A stretch of 64,000 nt of DNA from Candidatus Fokinia cryptica (GTDB lineage Bacteria > Pseudomonadota > Alphaproteobacteria > Rickettsiales > Midichloriaceae), in the NCBI RefSeq assembly GCF_034359305.1, contig NZ_CP110343.1:455823-519822 (forward strand). Direction: 5' to 3'. The notes under the pieces were generated by a model that did no database searches, was not told where the DNA came from, and saw only the letters and a list, made by a program, of their open reading frames with translations. The number at the start of each line of letters is the position of its first letter. Position 1 is the first letter of the stretch. This document shows, piece after piece, positions 1 through 7,927 of the stretch. The position numbers and the translations under genes were made by a program.

Positions 1-372
1 ATAGTGTTACGCGGCAGTGAGGTAAAATCATTGCGTAAAAATAAGACTTCACTGAGTGAGTCATATGGTGGACTGATAAAAGGAGAATTGTTCTTGTTGA
101 ATCTATATATACCTCAGTATGAGTGTTCAACCGCTTTCTTAGTAGATTCCAGACGACCAAAAAAACTATTACTGCATAAGAGAGAAATTAATCGCATTAT
201 AGGTAAAATGAAAAAAAATCACATTACCGTTATACCGTTAGAAATGTATTTAGACAAGAAAAGCTTAGTAAAGGTCACGATAGGGATATGTAAGGGAAAA
301 ACGAATTACGATAAAAGAGAATCTATAAAAAAACGAGATATCGAGAGGGAGATGAGGAGAAATCCAGAATAG
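1..372 (+). CDS. smpB: SsrA-binding protein SmpB (5'-truncated by window edge)
   Basis: The reading frame is open from base 1 and ends in TAG at 370-372. The visible 123 codons match the core and C-terminal tail of SmpB: the start reads like GTEVKSLR, followed by NLYIPQYE, RRPKKLLLHKREI and a basic tail with YDKRE and KKRDIEREM. SmpB binds tmRNA and brings it to stalled ribosomes for trans-translation. In the family the basic C-terminal tail enters the mRNA channel of the small subunit. The true start lies upstream of the window, so the GTG at 4 is not taken as the start. The tmRNA gene itself is not seen here. Confidence 0.93.
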   Translation: MVLRGSEVKSLRKNKTSLSESYGGLIKGELFLLNLYIPQYECSTAFLVDSRRPKKLLLHKREINRIIGKMKKNHITVIPLEMYLDKKSLVKVTIGICKGKTNYDKRESIKKRDIEREMRRNPE

Positions 373-520
373 AACTAAGTAATAATGTTTATTAATAAAT
401 TTGCTAATAATTTTTTATTATACTTTATTTAAAAGTCATTTCTTTACAAAAATATTATAGTGTCTTATATTTCGTTTTTTTACCAAAGATAATAAATTTT
501 ATATTTATAATATTATTTTA

Positions 521-1282
521 TTAATAAAATATTTCTTTAAGATATAACCCATGAGATGGTGCCATTACGTGGCATTCTTTTCTCGATTTATCTTCTAAAA
601 TGGTGGCTAATTTTTTTATATCCCATTTTCCACTTCCTATACAAAATAATCCTCCTACTAGTAGCCTTACCTGATTGTGTAGAAAAGATTTTGCTCCAAA
701 TTCTATATTAATGATTTTACCTAGAGGGAATTTGGGTTCAGAAATATTGATGTAATCAATAGTCTTTACTGGTGACTTTGCCTGACATTTTGGAGAGCGG
801 AATGCTGTAAAATCATGTGTACCTATAAATATGGTAGTAGCCTCTTTCATTGCTGGTATATTTAATTCTAGATTGAAAATATGCCATACCTTATCATGAA
901 ATAGAGTAGTAGGAGCATTGCGATTTAGTATATTATATGAGTATATGCGTTGTTTGGCAGAGAATCTTGCATCAAAAGTACGTTCGACGTTTTCTATATC
1001 AAGTATAACTATGCCGGTATCTTTCAGAAAATGATTGAAAGTTGTACAAATTTTCTTGGATTCTAAGAGTATATCAGTATCAAAATGTGCTACTTGATTA
1101 AGAGCGTGTACTCCACTATCGGTACGTCCAGCGACAAATAGTGATATATTTTTATGAAGAATAGTAGAGAAAATTTCTTCTAATTTCTGTTGTACGCTGA
1201 TGCCATGATGAAATGGCTGTTTTTGCCATCCTATGAATCTGGAACCGTCATATTCCAACCTTACCTTATATCTATATAGCAT
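521..1282 (-). CDS. truA: tRNA pseudouridine(38-40) synthase TruA
   Basis: A 253-aa protein of usual TruA length. It forms pseudouridine at positions 38-40 of the tRNA anticodon arm. The N-terminus carries LEYDGSRFIGWQKQP, and the catalytic Asp lies in AGRTDSGVHA (D55). Later family motifs are FDARFSA, HDFTAFRS and the C-terminal KSFLHNQVRLLVG. The ATG start at 1282 fits the family N-terminus (MLYRYKVRLEYDG). The gene stands alone: smpB is convergent on its 3' side and about 660 bp without a clear gene lie upstream. Confidence 0.97.
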   Translation of the reverse strand: MLYRYKVRLEYDGSRFIGWQKQPFHHGISVQQKLEEIFSTILHKNISLFVAGRTDSGVHALNQVAHFDTDILLESKKICTTFNHFLKDTGIVILDIENVERTFDARFSAKQRIYSYNILNRNAPTTLFHDKVWHIFNLELNIPAMKEATTIFIGTHDFTAFRSPKCQAKSPVKTIDYINISEPKFPLGKIINIEFGAKSFLHNQVRLLVGGLFCIGSGKWDIKKLATILEDKSRKECHVMAPSHGLYLKEIFY

Positions 1283-1943
1283 ATGTATTGTAGAGATATT
1301 TTTAGAGATCTAATTTTAAGTATGAATATATATACTTTTTGCTTATTTTTTTATATAAATTTTTAGTGTTTTTCTTTATAAATAGAAAGATCGTGTCGTT
1401 CATATATGAATATCTGTCAAAATAGATAAGATAAAAAAATCATTAAATATGAGAAGATTTTTTGATTGCTATTCGATGGAGTCAATTATTTTATAGAGCG
1501 AAAATGTGTCCTTTCTACTTTATGATTAATAATATTATTATTTATACTTAGTATTTATCTAAATAACAGATAAACAAGTTGATAAAAAATTGTGATATCC
1601 TAATTTAATCTTACTATTTATTGAAGGAGAACACGGATAGCTGTATTTCCTCGGAATTTTGTTGATATTGCACCGTATTTTAATATCTCATAAAGCTTCT
1701 TTGCAATAGCGAAATGTCTAAGCTTAGTGAATTGACTGGTCGATTAGAGAACGTTGAAGAATGAAAAAAAAGAGCATAGATAAAACGATAGATTTTCCTT
1801 TTACGTTATCAGTCCACCTCAAAAGTAAGAAAATTATTGAGAGTATTGCTTGTGATAGAGAGTTTTATAGTGCAATCTTTTATGCTTACTAACAAAGAAA
1901 AAAATAGTAAAAGTAAAATTTCCATACCAAAACTTGTATATAT
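1283..1943. other. 661-bp region without an intact gene; possible decayed coding remnants
   Basis: I find no convincing gene. On the minus strand, roughly 1735-1616, one frame reads like protein (contains RHFAIAKKLYEILKYGAI) but is interrupted upstream by stops and has no start. On the plus strand an ATG at 1764 opens a 43-codon frame (MKKKSIDKTIDFPF...), preceded by a 16-codon frame from 1712. None can be assigned. The truA and lipoprotein genes on either side both lie on the minus strand, so the lipoprotein's 3' end and the truA promoter face this region. Confidence 0.4.
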
Positions 1944-2471
1944 TTATTTTATAGGAATTACACGCATATTACCATTACCTGAGATGAGGACATATACATC
2001 TTGACCTACTAGAAGAGATTTATCTTCTTTCTGCACTACTACTACTAAGCCTGTTGATTTGATAGCATTTACAGTATTAAGAAATGCAGCACCCCTCATT
2101 GTATCAGCATCTTGATTCAGATTTGATGTATCAATCTTTATAACATATTCACTTCCGCTATTATTTTTTGCCGTTTCTGAAGCTGCATATCCAACCGTGC
2201 CTCCTATTATTGCTCCAAGTATCGTACTTTCTGCGCTATGTCCAATGCCAGCTCCAGCGATACTACCTATAGCAGCACCTCCAGCAACAGCGCTACCACT
2301 ATTATTTTTATCACTTTCTATTGCGATTTTTCTTACAGATACAACTTTTCCAAGTACAGCTATCCCACCTTCATAGGAATTTTGATAAACGTCTATAGCA
2401 CTCTGATTTGAGCAACTTACGAGAATAATACTCAATATTGGTAGAAGACGAGAAAATATAGAAAAGAGCAC
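1944..2471 (-). CDS. Glycine-zipper outer-membrane lipoprotein (SlyB/17-kDa antigen type)
   Basis: A 175-aa lipoprotein precursor. The hydrophobic signal peptide ends in a lipobox (IILVSC, Cys at residue 20). After a short N-terminal part comes a glycine-zipper segment at residues 61-98 (repeated GxxxG/AxxxG, as in AGGAAIGSIAGAGIG and GAIIGGTVGYAA), typical of the SlyB/17-kDa surface-antigen superfamily. The C-terminal domain ends DVYVLISGNGNMRVIPIK. The start is a GTG at 2471, aligned exactly with the ATG of the paralogue at 2670-3101 (shared MLFSIF.RLLPILSIILVSC). It probably sits in the periplasmic leaflet of the outer membrane. Confidence 0.8.
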   Translation of the reverse strand: MLFSIFSRLLPILSIILVSCSNQSAIDVYQNSYEGGIAVLGKVVSVRKIAIESDKNNSGSAVAGGAAIGSIAGAGIGHSAESTILGAIIGGTVGYAASETAKNNSGSEYVIKIDTSNLNQDADTMRGAAFLNTVNAIKSTGLVVVVQKEDKSLLVGQDVYVLISGNGNMRVIPIK

Positions 2472-2627
2472 GAGAAATTCATAATAAATAGATGTACAAC
2501 GATCAAAGATATATCTGAAATAGTTTATGTCAAGATTGTATCCAAAAAATTTATAACATATCTATGCCTTTCCTCTTAAAAGAGATTATTAAAATTTATA
2601 AATATTAAAATAATAGCTCAATATCAT

Positions 2628-2690
2628 CGATTATCTGCATACTGATGTTCTGAATCCATCTTCCATCTGTTAATTATTGTTTCTATCTCT
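2628..2690 (-). pseudogene. Vestige of the 3' end of the adjacent solute-binding-protein gene
   Basis: These ~63 bp match 3397-3459, the end of the intact solute-binding-protein gene, with only a few changes. On the minus strand they still encode RWKMDSEHQYADNR and a stop, identical to the C-terminus of the intact protein. No start or upstream sequence is present. The stop codon of the neighbouring lipoprotein gene (2670-3101) lies inside it, so that protein's last residues are read from vestige DNA in another frame. Confidence 0.85.
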
Positions 2691-3101
2691 GAGAATCACA
2701 TCCATATCACCATAAGAATTGATGAGGACATATACATCCGTACCTATCGGAAGAAATCCGCCTCTTATTTGTGTCACTACTGCTAAACCAGTTGATTTAA
2801 TAGCATCTAAAGTGTCAAGAAATGCAGGTGTTTTCTCATATTTCTTCAGATGTGATGTATTAATTTTTGATGCATCAACTTTTATCACATATTCAAATCC
2901 CATTCTATCATAACCCATAACCGCTTTTGTTACAGACATAATTTTTCCAGATACAGCAAACCTACTATCTCCCCAACTTGATCGATCAGCAGTGTACACA
3001 AAATCTGTGGCATCAAAAGGTACTTGAACATTCTGCTCTGAGCAACTCACGAGGATAATACTCAATATGGGTAAAAGACGAGCAAATATAGAAAACAGCA
3101 T
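2670..3101 (-). CDS. Paralogous lipoprotein lacking the glycine zipper
   Basis: A 143-aa lipoprotein whose signal peptide and lipobox (SIILVSC) are almost identical to those of the 1944-2471 gene. The C-terminal domain also matches (EYVIKVDASK, AFLDTLDAIKSTGLAVV, GTDVYVLI). The roughly 40-residue glycine-rich segment between them is absent, so the membrane-inserting zipper of the paralogue has been lost. I chose the ATG at 3101 over the TTG at 3119 because it aligns with the paralogue start. The final residues RDRNNN come from a vestige of the solute-binding-protein gene read out of frame. Function is unknown beyond envelope location. Confidence 0.75.
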   Translation of the reverse strand: MLFSIFARLLPILSIILVSCSEQNVQVPFDATDFVYTADRSSWGDSRFAVSGKIMSVTKAVMGYDRMGFEYVIKVDASKINTSHLKKYEKTPAFLDTLDAIKSTGLAVVTQIRGGFLPIGTDVYVLINSYGDMDVILRDRNNN

Positions 3102-3180
3102 GACGTTAATAGTAAACAAAAATACAATCGCTAATTCTGTATCTTAAATATGAATTCATGTCAATATTGCATATGATCGG

Positions 3181-3275
3181 ATTATCCACATATTGATGTT
3201 CTGAACCTATTCCCCATCCTTTAATTATTGTTTCTACTCTCCATCTTTTTTCATTTAGATATTCTAAGAGTTTAG
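3181..3275 (-). pseudogene. Second, more diverged vestige of the solute-binding-protein 3' end
   Basis: This segment aligns base by base with 3397-3490 of the intact gene. It reads ETIIKGWGIGSEHQYVDN on the minus strand, against DTIIKRWKMDSEHQYADN in the intact protein. It lacks a start, and its upstream part has stops. It lies between the intact gene and the zipper-less lipoprotein. The unit [3' end of binding protein + lipoprotein] is therefore present twice in tandem. Confidence 0.8.
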
Positions 3276-3305
3276 AATGTACTCATATGCCTTTCTTAAA
3301 AAGAG

Positions 3306-3383
3306 TCATCCAATCTCATAACTTAGCGATATCATTCAATCTCGCAGCTTGGTGATATCATTCAACCTCATAACTTGATTTAT
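3306..3383. repeat. 26-bp tandem repeat, three copies
   Basis: Three consecutive 26-bp units at 3306-3331, 3332-3357 and 3358-3383 share the pattern TCATYCAAYCTCRYARCTTR followed by GYGATA in the first two; the third degenerates at its end. They sit just downstream of the solute-binding-protein gene. I see no coding frame or clear hairpin. Confidence 0.8.
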
Positions 3384-3392
3384 TAAATAGTG

Positions 3393-4154
3393 TTACCGAT
3401 TATCTGCATACTGATGTTCTGAATCCATCTTCCATCTTTTAATTATTGTATCTACTTCTCCATCTTCTTTCATTTTTAAAAGAACGGTATTTAATTCTTT
3501 TATGAATTTATCATCATTCTTCGTTACCATAACATATTCATGTTTTGTATTTGGTATGCTTTCGTAGTATAACCAATAACTGCGTCTAGATATTCTATAA
3601 GCAGTGTGTAGATTAGTAACAATCATTTGAATTTTTTCATCTTCCAATTCTTCAGCAGAGATTCTTAGATTGCCTTTTTTTGTAATGATAGAGTCGTGAA
3701 AGTTTTCTTTAGTCCACTTTTCATATATTACGCCCTCTTGAGTAGAGATATTTCTTCCAATAAAGGAATTCCCATCATCTAGTGATATACCTTTTTTTAG
3801 TACTACTCCTATCTGTCCAGACATATAAGAAATGGAATGTGATGTCGCATTTGCTTGAGCATCTTCTTGATTGATAGCGCCAATAGCTACATCAACTTTT
3901 CCTGATTTTATAAGTGAAAACATATTATTGAAAGTACCAGCATCTTTTATGACTACGGTCTTACCCATTTTTCTTGCTGCCACTGTAATTAATTCTATAT
4001 CAAACCCCCTTAATTGCCCATATTCCATAAATGTAAAAGGAGGTAAGTGAGATGATACAGCGACTAATATTGTGTCATCATCACGACTGTTACAACTCAC
4101 GATGAAAAGTGGAATAATTGCTAATAATGTAAATAGTCTTAAAATTCTACTCAT
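3393..4154 (-). CDS. Periplasmic solute-binding lipoprotein (SBP_bac_3 family, polar amino-acid type)
   Basis: A 253-aa lipoprotein with signal peptide and lipobox (LFIVSC, Cys21). The mature part has the family-3 layout: VAVSSHLPPFTFMEYGQLRGFDIELI near the start, a mid-protein FSLIKSGKVDVAIGAI, a second lobe (STQEGVIYEKW), and a C-terminal helix with LLKMKEDGEVDTIIKRW. Proteins of this kind bind amino acids or related small molecules for ABC importers. No permease or ATPase gene is adjacent, so substrate and partner are unknown. Two truncated copies of its 3' end lie downstream. Confidence 0.85.
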   Translation of the reverse strand: MSRILRLFTLLAIIPLFIVSCNSRDDDTILVAVSSHLPPFTFMEYGQLRGFDIELITVAARKMGKTVVIKDAGTFNNMFSLIKSGKVDVAIGAINQEDAQANATSHSISYMSGQIGVVLKKGISLDDGNSFIGRNISTQEGVIYEKWTKENFHDSIITKKGNLRISAEELEDEKIQMIVTNLHTAYRISRRSYWLYYESIPNTKHEYVMVTKNDDKFIKELNTVLLKMKEDGEVDTIIKRWKMDSEHQYADNR

Positions 4155-4229
4155 TGGAAGTGGTAAAGCTCAAATTACTAGGAAATGGTACTAAAAAATG
4201 CATTTTTATTCAATAAGCACAGAAGGGTG

Positions 4230-6113
4230 TTATCTTTGGAATATCTTTAATAAAGAATCTTGAGTTACTTTAAGGTATGTCGGGCGACCATGATTGCATT
4301 GTGAAGTGAAGTCATATTTTTCCATTTCTCGTAATAATATATACATCTCTTCCTTAGATAATTTTTTCCCTTTTAGTATACTGCTATGGCATGCAACTTC
4401 ATTATATACTTCTATAATAGCGTTTTCTTGAATTTCCCCTATAAGTTCTGAATTCTGAGCGATATGATTTAAAATTTGAATTACTTTTTTACATGGAGAA
4501 ATACTTGGTAATATTTGTAGGAAAATCGGTATACCAATAATATGTATTACGTCTTGTATAATGCTTACCTTAATTCCGAATTTTAATAAAGTGTCGTGTT
4601 GTTCCATTATAATAGCAGCTTCAGAGCCCGATATATCAGTAGAAAATGGTAGTAGTAAATTTTGCATTTCCAATTTTTCTTTATAAGATAGTGCTTCTTT
4701 CATTTTTTCTAACATTATTCTTTCATGTGATGCGTGTTGCTCTATAACAAATAAATCATTCGTATCTGGATTATGAGAGATTATGAATAGATTTGATATC
4801 TGACATATAGGATTACCGAAATAGTACTTTTTTTCATTTAATTGTAATTTAGAAATTTTCTGTTCAGGTGGCTTATCAATTACTGTATGTTTGGGAGTTT
4901 TTTCAGAAAATTGTCCTGACATATCGTTATCATTTTCTTTGCTACGATATCCATATGTATCGTAAGCTTCATATTCTCTACTTATGTAATGAGATGCGTT
5001 ATGATTTGAGTACAGAAGACTTTCGGTAAGAGAATTAGTAATATGACAAGAGGATAATGCTTCACGTATTGAATTGATTACGGAATTTTTTATCAAGGTA
5101 ATATTGCTGAATTTTACCTCTATCTTATGAGGGTGTATATTAACGTCTACATATTCTGGTAGAATTTCGATAAACAATATTGCCACCGGCTTTACGTTAT
5201 GTGATATTAAGCCATTATATGCAGCTTTGATGAAACCAATTATACTATAGTCGTGAACTAATCTTCCATTTATAAATATGATGGATTTCTGTTTTCTTAT
5301 CGGAGGGGTATAAGTAGGTATAGTAGTATATCCGCTTATCTTTATTTCTTTCGAAAATCCAACGTATGAAATTGTAGCAATATTATTAGCGAATTCAGTA
5401 CCAAATATATTAATTATTCTATGTTTTAAAATATCATTACCAGATTGTGCATTAGTCGTGTCGAATAGTAATTTTGAGTCAGAAAGTAATTTAAAATTGC
5501 AATTCTGATATGCAAGAGCTATAGAGTGCATAAATTGCACTATGTTATGTAATTCGATATTATTATTTTTGAGAAAACGTAATTTGTTAGGTGTGGATGC
5601 AAATAATCCTTTCACCTCTATTGTAGTGCCATTTGCTCTACTCTTAGGAAGTGCAAGATCTAATATTTTTTCTTGTGCTTTGGTTGTGATAGGGATGTTA
5701 TTGAGTAGTATATCTTTTTCATCCGATAGTGAAGATAATGATAGTTCCCAAGCATGACTTTCTTCTATAGTTTTTGTAATTATTGTTACGTCAGCTACTG
5801 CTAATATAGAAGCTAAAGCTTCTCCTCTAAATCCAAGATACTGTATATTATAGATACTCTCATCTTGTAATTTCGAAGTAGCATGTCTGACAAAAGCCAT
5901 ACACAATTCATCTTTTTCAATACCGTACCCATTATCAGAAACCGATATAAAAGATTTACCTGCATCTTTGACCGAGACAGTGATTTCCGTAGCTTTAGAG
6001 TCTATAGAATTTTCTATAAGTTCTTTTATAACTGATAGCGGATTTTCTATCACTTCACCCGCCGCAATTTTACTAATAGATTGTGGGGAAAGTATTTTAA
6101 TTTTTTTACTCAA
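4230..6113 (-). CDS. mutL: DNA mismatch repair protein MutL
   Basis: A 627-aa MutL. The N-terminal GHKL ATPase has the catalytic Glu and Asn (E34, N35 in ELIENSIDS), DNGYGI (60-65), GFRGEAL (94-100) and DVNIHPHK (about 323-330). A low-complexity linker at about 375-430 leads to the dimerisation/endonuclease domain. There the metal-binding motif DQHA(X)2E(X)4E appears as EQHASHERIMLE (458-469), with ACHSSILKG, CNHGRP (606-611) and a terminal FQR. The latent endonuclease of MutH-less bacteria therefore looks present, with a conservative D-to-E change at its first residue. It lies about 90 bp downstream of truB and may be co-transcribed with rplY-truB. Confidence 0.96.
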   Translation of the reverse strand: MSKKIKILSPQSISKIAAGEVIENPLSVIKELIENSIDSKATEITVSVKDAGKSFISVSDNGYGIEKDELCMAFVRHATSKLQDESIYNIQYLGFRGEALASILAVADVTIITKTIEESHAWELSLSSLSDEKDILLNNIPITTKAQEKILDLALPKSRANGTTIEVKGLFASTPNKLRFLKNNNIELHNIVQFMHSIALAYQNCNFKLLSDSKLLFDTTNAQSGNDILKHRIINIFGTEFANNIATISYVGFSKEIKISGYTTIPTYTPPIRKQKSIIFINGRLVHDYSIIGFIKAAYNGLISHNVKPVAILFIEILPEYVDVNIHPHKIEVKFSNITLIKNSVINSIREALSSCHITNSLTESLLYSNHNASHYISREYEAYDTYGYRSKENDNDMSGQFSEKTPKHTVIDKPPEQKISKLQLNEKKYYFGNPICQISNLFIISHNPDTNDLFVIEQHASHERIMLEKMKEALSYKEKLEMQNLLLPFSTDISGSEAAIIMEQHDTLLKFGIKVSIIQDVIHIIGIPIFLQILPSISPCKKVIQILNHIAQNSELIGEIQENAIIEVYNEVACHSSILKGKKLSKEEMYILLREMEKYDFTSQCNHGRPTYLKVTQDSLLKIFQR

Positions 6114-6204
6114 AGAATCAGTGATTTTACGTTAGATTAAGCACTTCGAAGTCTAGATATAAAGATTGCTAATTAGAAGATAGAACATAATTTTTTTAAA
6201 AAAC

Positions 6205-7209
6205 TTAAGAGAGAAATTTCTCTACTTTGAAATTACCACCAATTACATTTAAAATTGCTATCAACTCGTTTTGATTTGAAAATAAAATCGCTTTTTCAGT
6301 ATAATCTCCAACTAGTGGCGATATTGTAGCTGGAGGATGATATATTGATCGTATATTAGTGCAATCGAGATGAGAAATATCTGAATTTCCCTCATACATA
6401 TAGTGAGAAAAATGATTAAATAGGGTGTGTGCAGGTATAAGTCTTTCATAGAGTAAACGTAAACCATACTCTATGAGTTCCTCATCCAATGCAGTATTCT
6501 TCATATTGCGCCATAGCTCATGGATGAACTTTTGAGATATTGTATCATTCGCATTAAACACACCTATTCCAGTTCTACGTAGGGTATGTATGTTACCGTA
6601 AGTATTTAATTTCCTAGCTATTTCTCTTGCAAAAGAACGTATGTAATATCCACTTCCACATTCTACTTTAAATTTTGATTTTGTTTGTGTGATGGCTCCT
6701 TCATATTTTATATCGTAGCATTGAACAAGTCTCGGTTTTTTTATGATTTTTTCGCCATTTCTAGCTTTTTGATATAATCTAACTCCATCTACCCTAACTG
6801 CTGAGAAATCAGGGGGGATTTGAGAGACGACACCTTTAAACGATGGTAAGATTTCTAATATTTCTCTATCGCTGGGAATTTGCTCGCAAAATCTTATTAC
6901 TTTGCCGGTAGCATCGTCGGTATCCATTTCTTTTTGCCACTCTACAGTACAATCATAAGATTTTCTGAAGGAATGACAGTATTCTAGAAGTTTGGTAGCT
7001 CTTCCTATAGCGACAAGTAGTACACCAGAAGCTAGAGGATCCAGCGTTCCACTGTGACCAATTTTTAATTTTATTGGTATACACAGACTTTCTACTAATC
7101 TTCTTAGAGGGTACAAAGCACCATGGGAAGAAAAGCCCTCTGCCTTATCTAAAAACAAAAAACATCCCCTAGTAAAAAAGCTTTTTAAAAGTTCTCTTGT
7201 AGCAGTCAC
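6205..7209 (-). CDS. truB: tRNA pseudouridine(55) synthase TruB
   Basis: A 334-aa TruB that forms pseudouridine 55 in the T-arm of tRNAs. The catalytic Asp is D57 in GHSGTLDPLASGVLLVAIGR. DKAEGFSSHGAL near residue 21 is the family N-terminal motif, and GSGYYIRSFAREIA lies further on. The C-terminal part (about 230-334) is less conserved and corresponds to the accessory PUA-like tail. The gene follows rplY with a 2-bp gap, so the two are almost surely co-transcribed. An A-rich start such as MTATRELLKSFF is unusual for the family, but the next Met lies far inside the domain. Confidence 0.96.
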   Translation of the reverse strand: MTATRELLKSFFTRGCFLFLDKAEGFSSHGALYPLRRLVESLCIPIKLKIGHSGTLDPLASGVLLVAIGRATKLLEYCHSFRKSYDCTVEWQKEMDTDDATGKVIRFCEQIPSDREILEILPSFKGVVSQIPPDFSAVRVDGVRLYQKARNGEKIIKKPRLVQCYDIKYEGAITQTKSKFKVECGSGYYIRSFAREIARKLNTYGNIHTLRRTGIGVFNANDTISQKFIHELWRNMKNTALDEELIEYGLRLLYERLIPAHTLFNHFSHYMYEGNSDISHLDCTNIRSIYHPPATISPLVGDYTEKAILFSNQNELIAILNVIGGNFKVEKFLS

Positions 7210-7211
7210 GA

Positions 7212-7820
7212 CTATCCTTTTTTACCATATACAGTGAGAATACGTAAATTTTTAAGCGAGGAGACCGTTATTCCACTCGGTAGCACTATATCAGATGAAT
7301 ATCTTACATCTCCTACTTCCATACCAGTAACGCTTAATGAAACATAACTCGGAATATCACTTGAGTTGCAATAACAATCTATAGTCCTAAGGTGAAGATA
7401 TGGAAAACCACCTTTTTTGATTCCGGGTGAAAGCAGATGATCCATGACCTTTATATTTAGTGGCACCTTTACCTTTTCTCCATCTGAAAATTTCTGCATT
7501 TCTAGAGAAATAATGCGTCCTGTAACTGGGTGTTTATGTACGCATTTAATTACAGACTTTAAAATCTGTTCAGAACCGTCTACCTTGATATACAAGATTC
7601 TAGAATCTAAGAGCTTCTTGCTAACCGCCAACTCTAATTCTTTTTGTGGAATGGAAAACAGCAGAGTTTCGGCTTTTTTTGTGTATATCGCTATGGGGAT
7701 TGCACCTTCATTACGCAATTTTCTAGCGCTAGAAGTTCCTGTAATCTCACGTTTTTGACCTATCAACACGCAAGGTTGGTGATATTGCTCGTTTACAGCA
7801 AGATGAGAGCTCTCATGCAT
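7212..7820 (-). CDS. rplY: 50S ribosomal protein bL25 (Ctc/TL5 form)
   Basis: A 202-aa protein of the long bL25 (general stress protein Ctc) type, which binds 5S rRNA in the central protuberance. The N-terminal domain has the typical SSARKLRNEGAIPIAIY. A second beta domain contains GEKVKVPLNIKVMDH and ends VSSLKNLRILTVYGKKG. In many alphaproteobacteria rplY precedes pth. Here it is followed 2 bp later by truB instead. The start at 7820 gives a slightly long N-terminus (MHESSHLAVNEQYHQPCVL), so a start further inside is possible. Confidence 0.92.
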   Translation of the reverse strand: MHESSHLAVNEQYHQPCVLIGQKREITGTSSARKLRNEGAIPIAIYTKKAETLLFSIPQKELELAVSKKLLDSRILYIKVDGSEQILKSVIKCVHKHPVTGRIISLEMQKFSDGEKVKVPLNIKVMDHLLSPGIKKGGFPYLHLRTIDCYCNSSDIPSYVSLSVTGMEVGDVRYSSDIVLPSGITVSSLKNLRILTVYGKKG

Positions 7821-7927
7821 CTTTTATACAATAATCTGTTATAGTACACGCATATTACTAATATAATATTGCGCACCGTACAAAGTATGGGTACAATCTA
7901 GTACATCAGCAGTGGTTTTTCAAGCTC

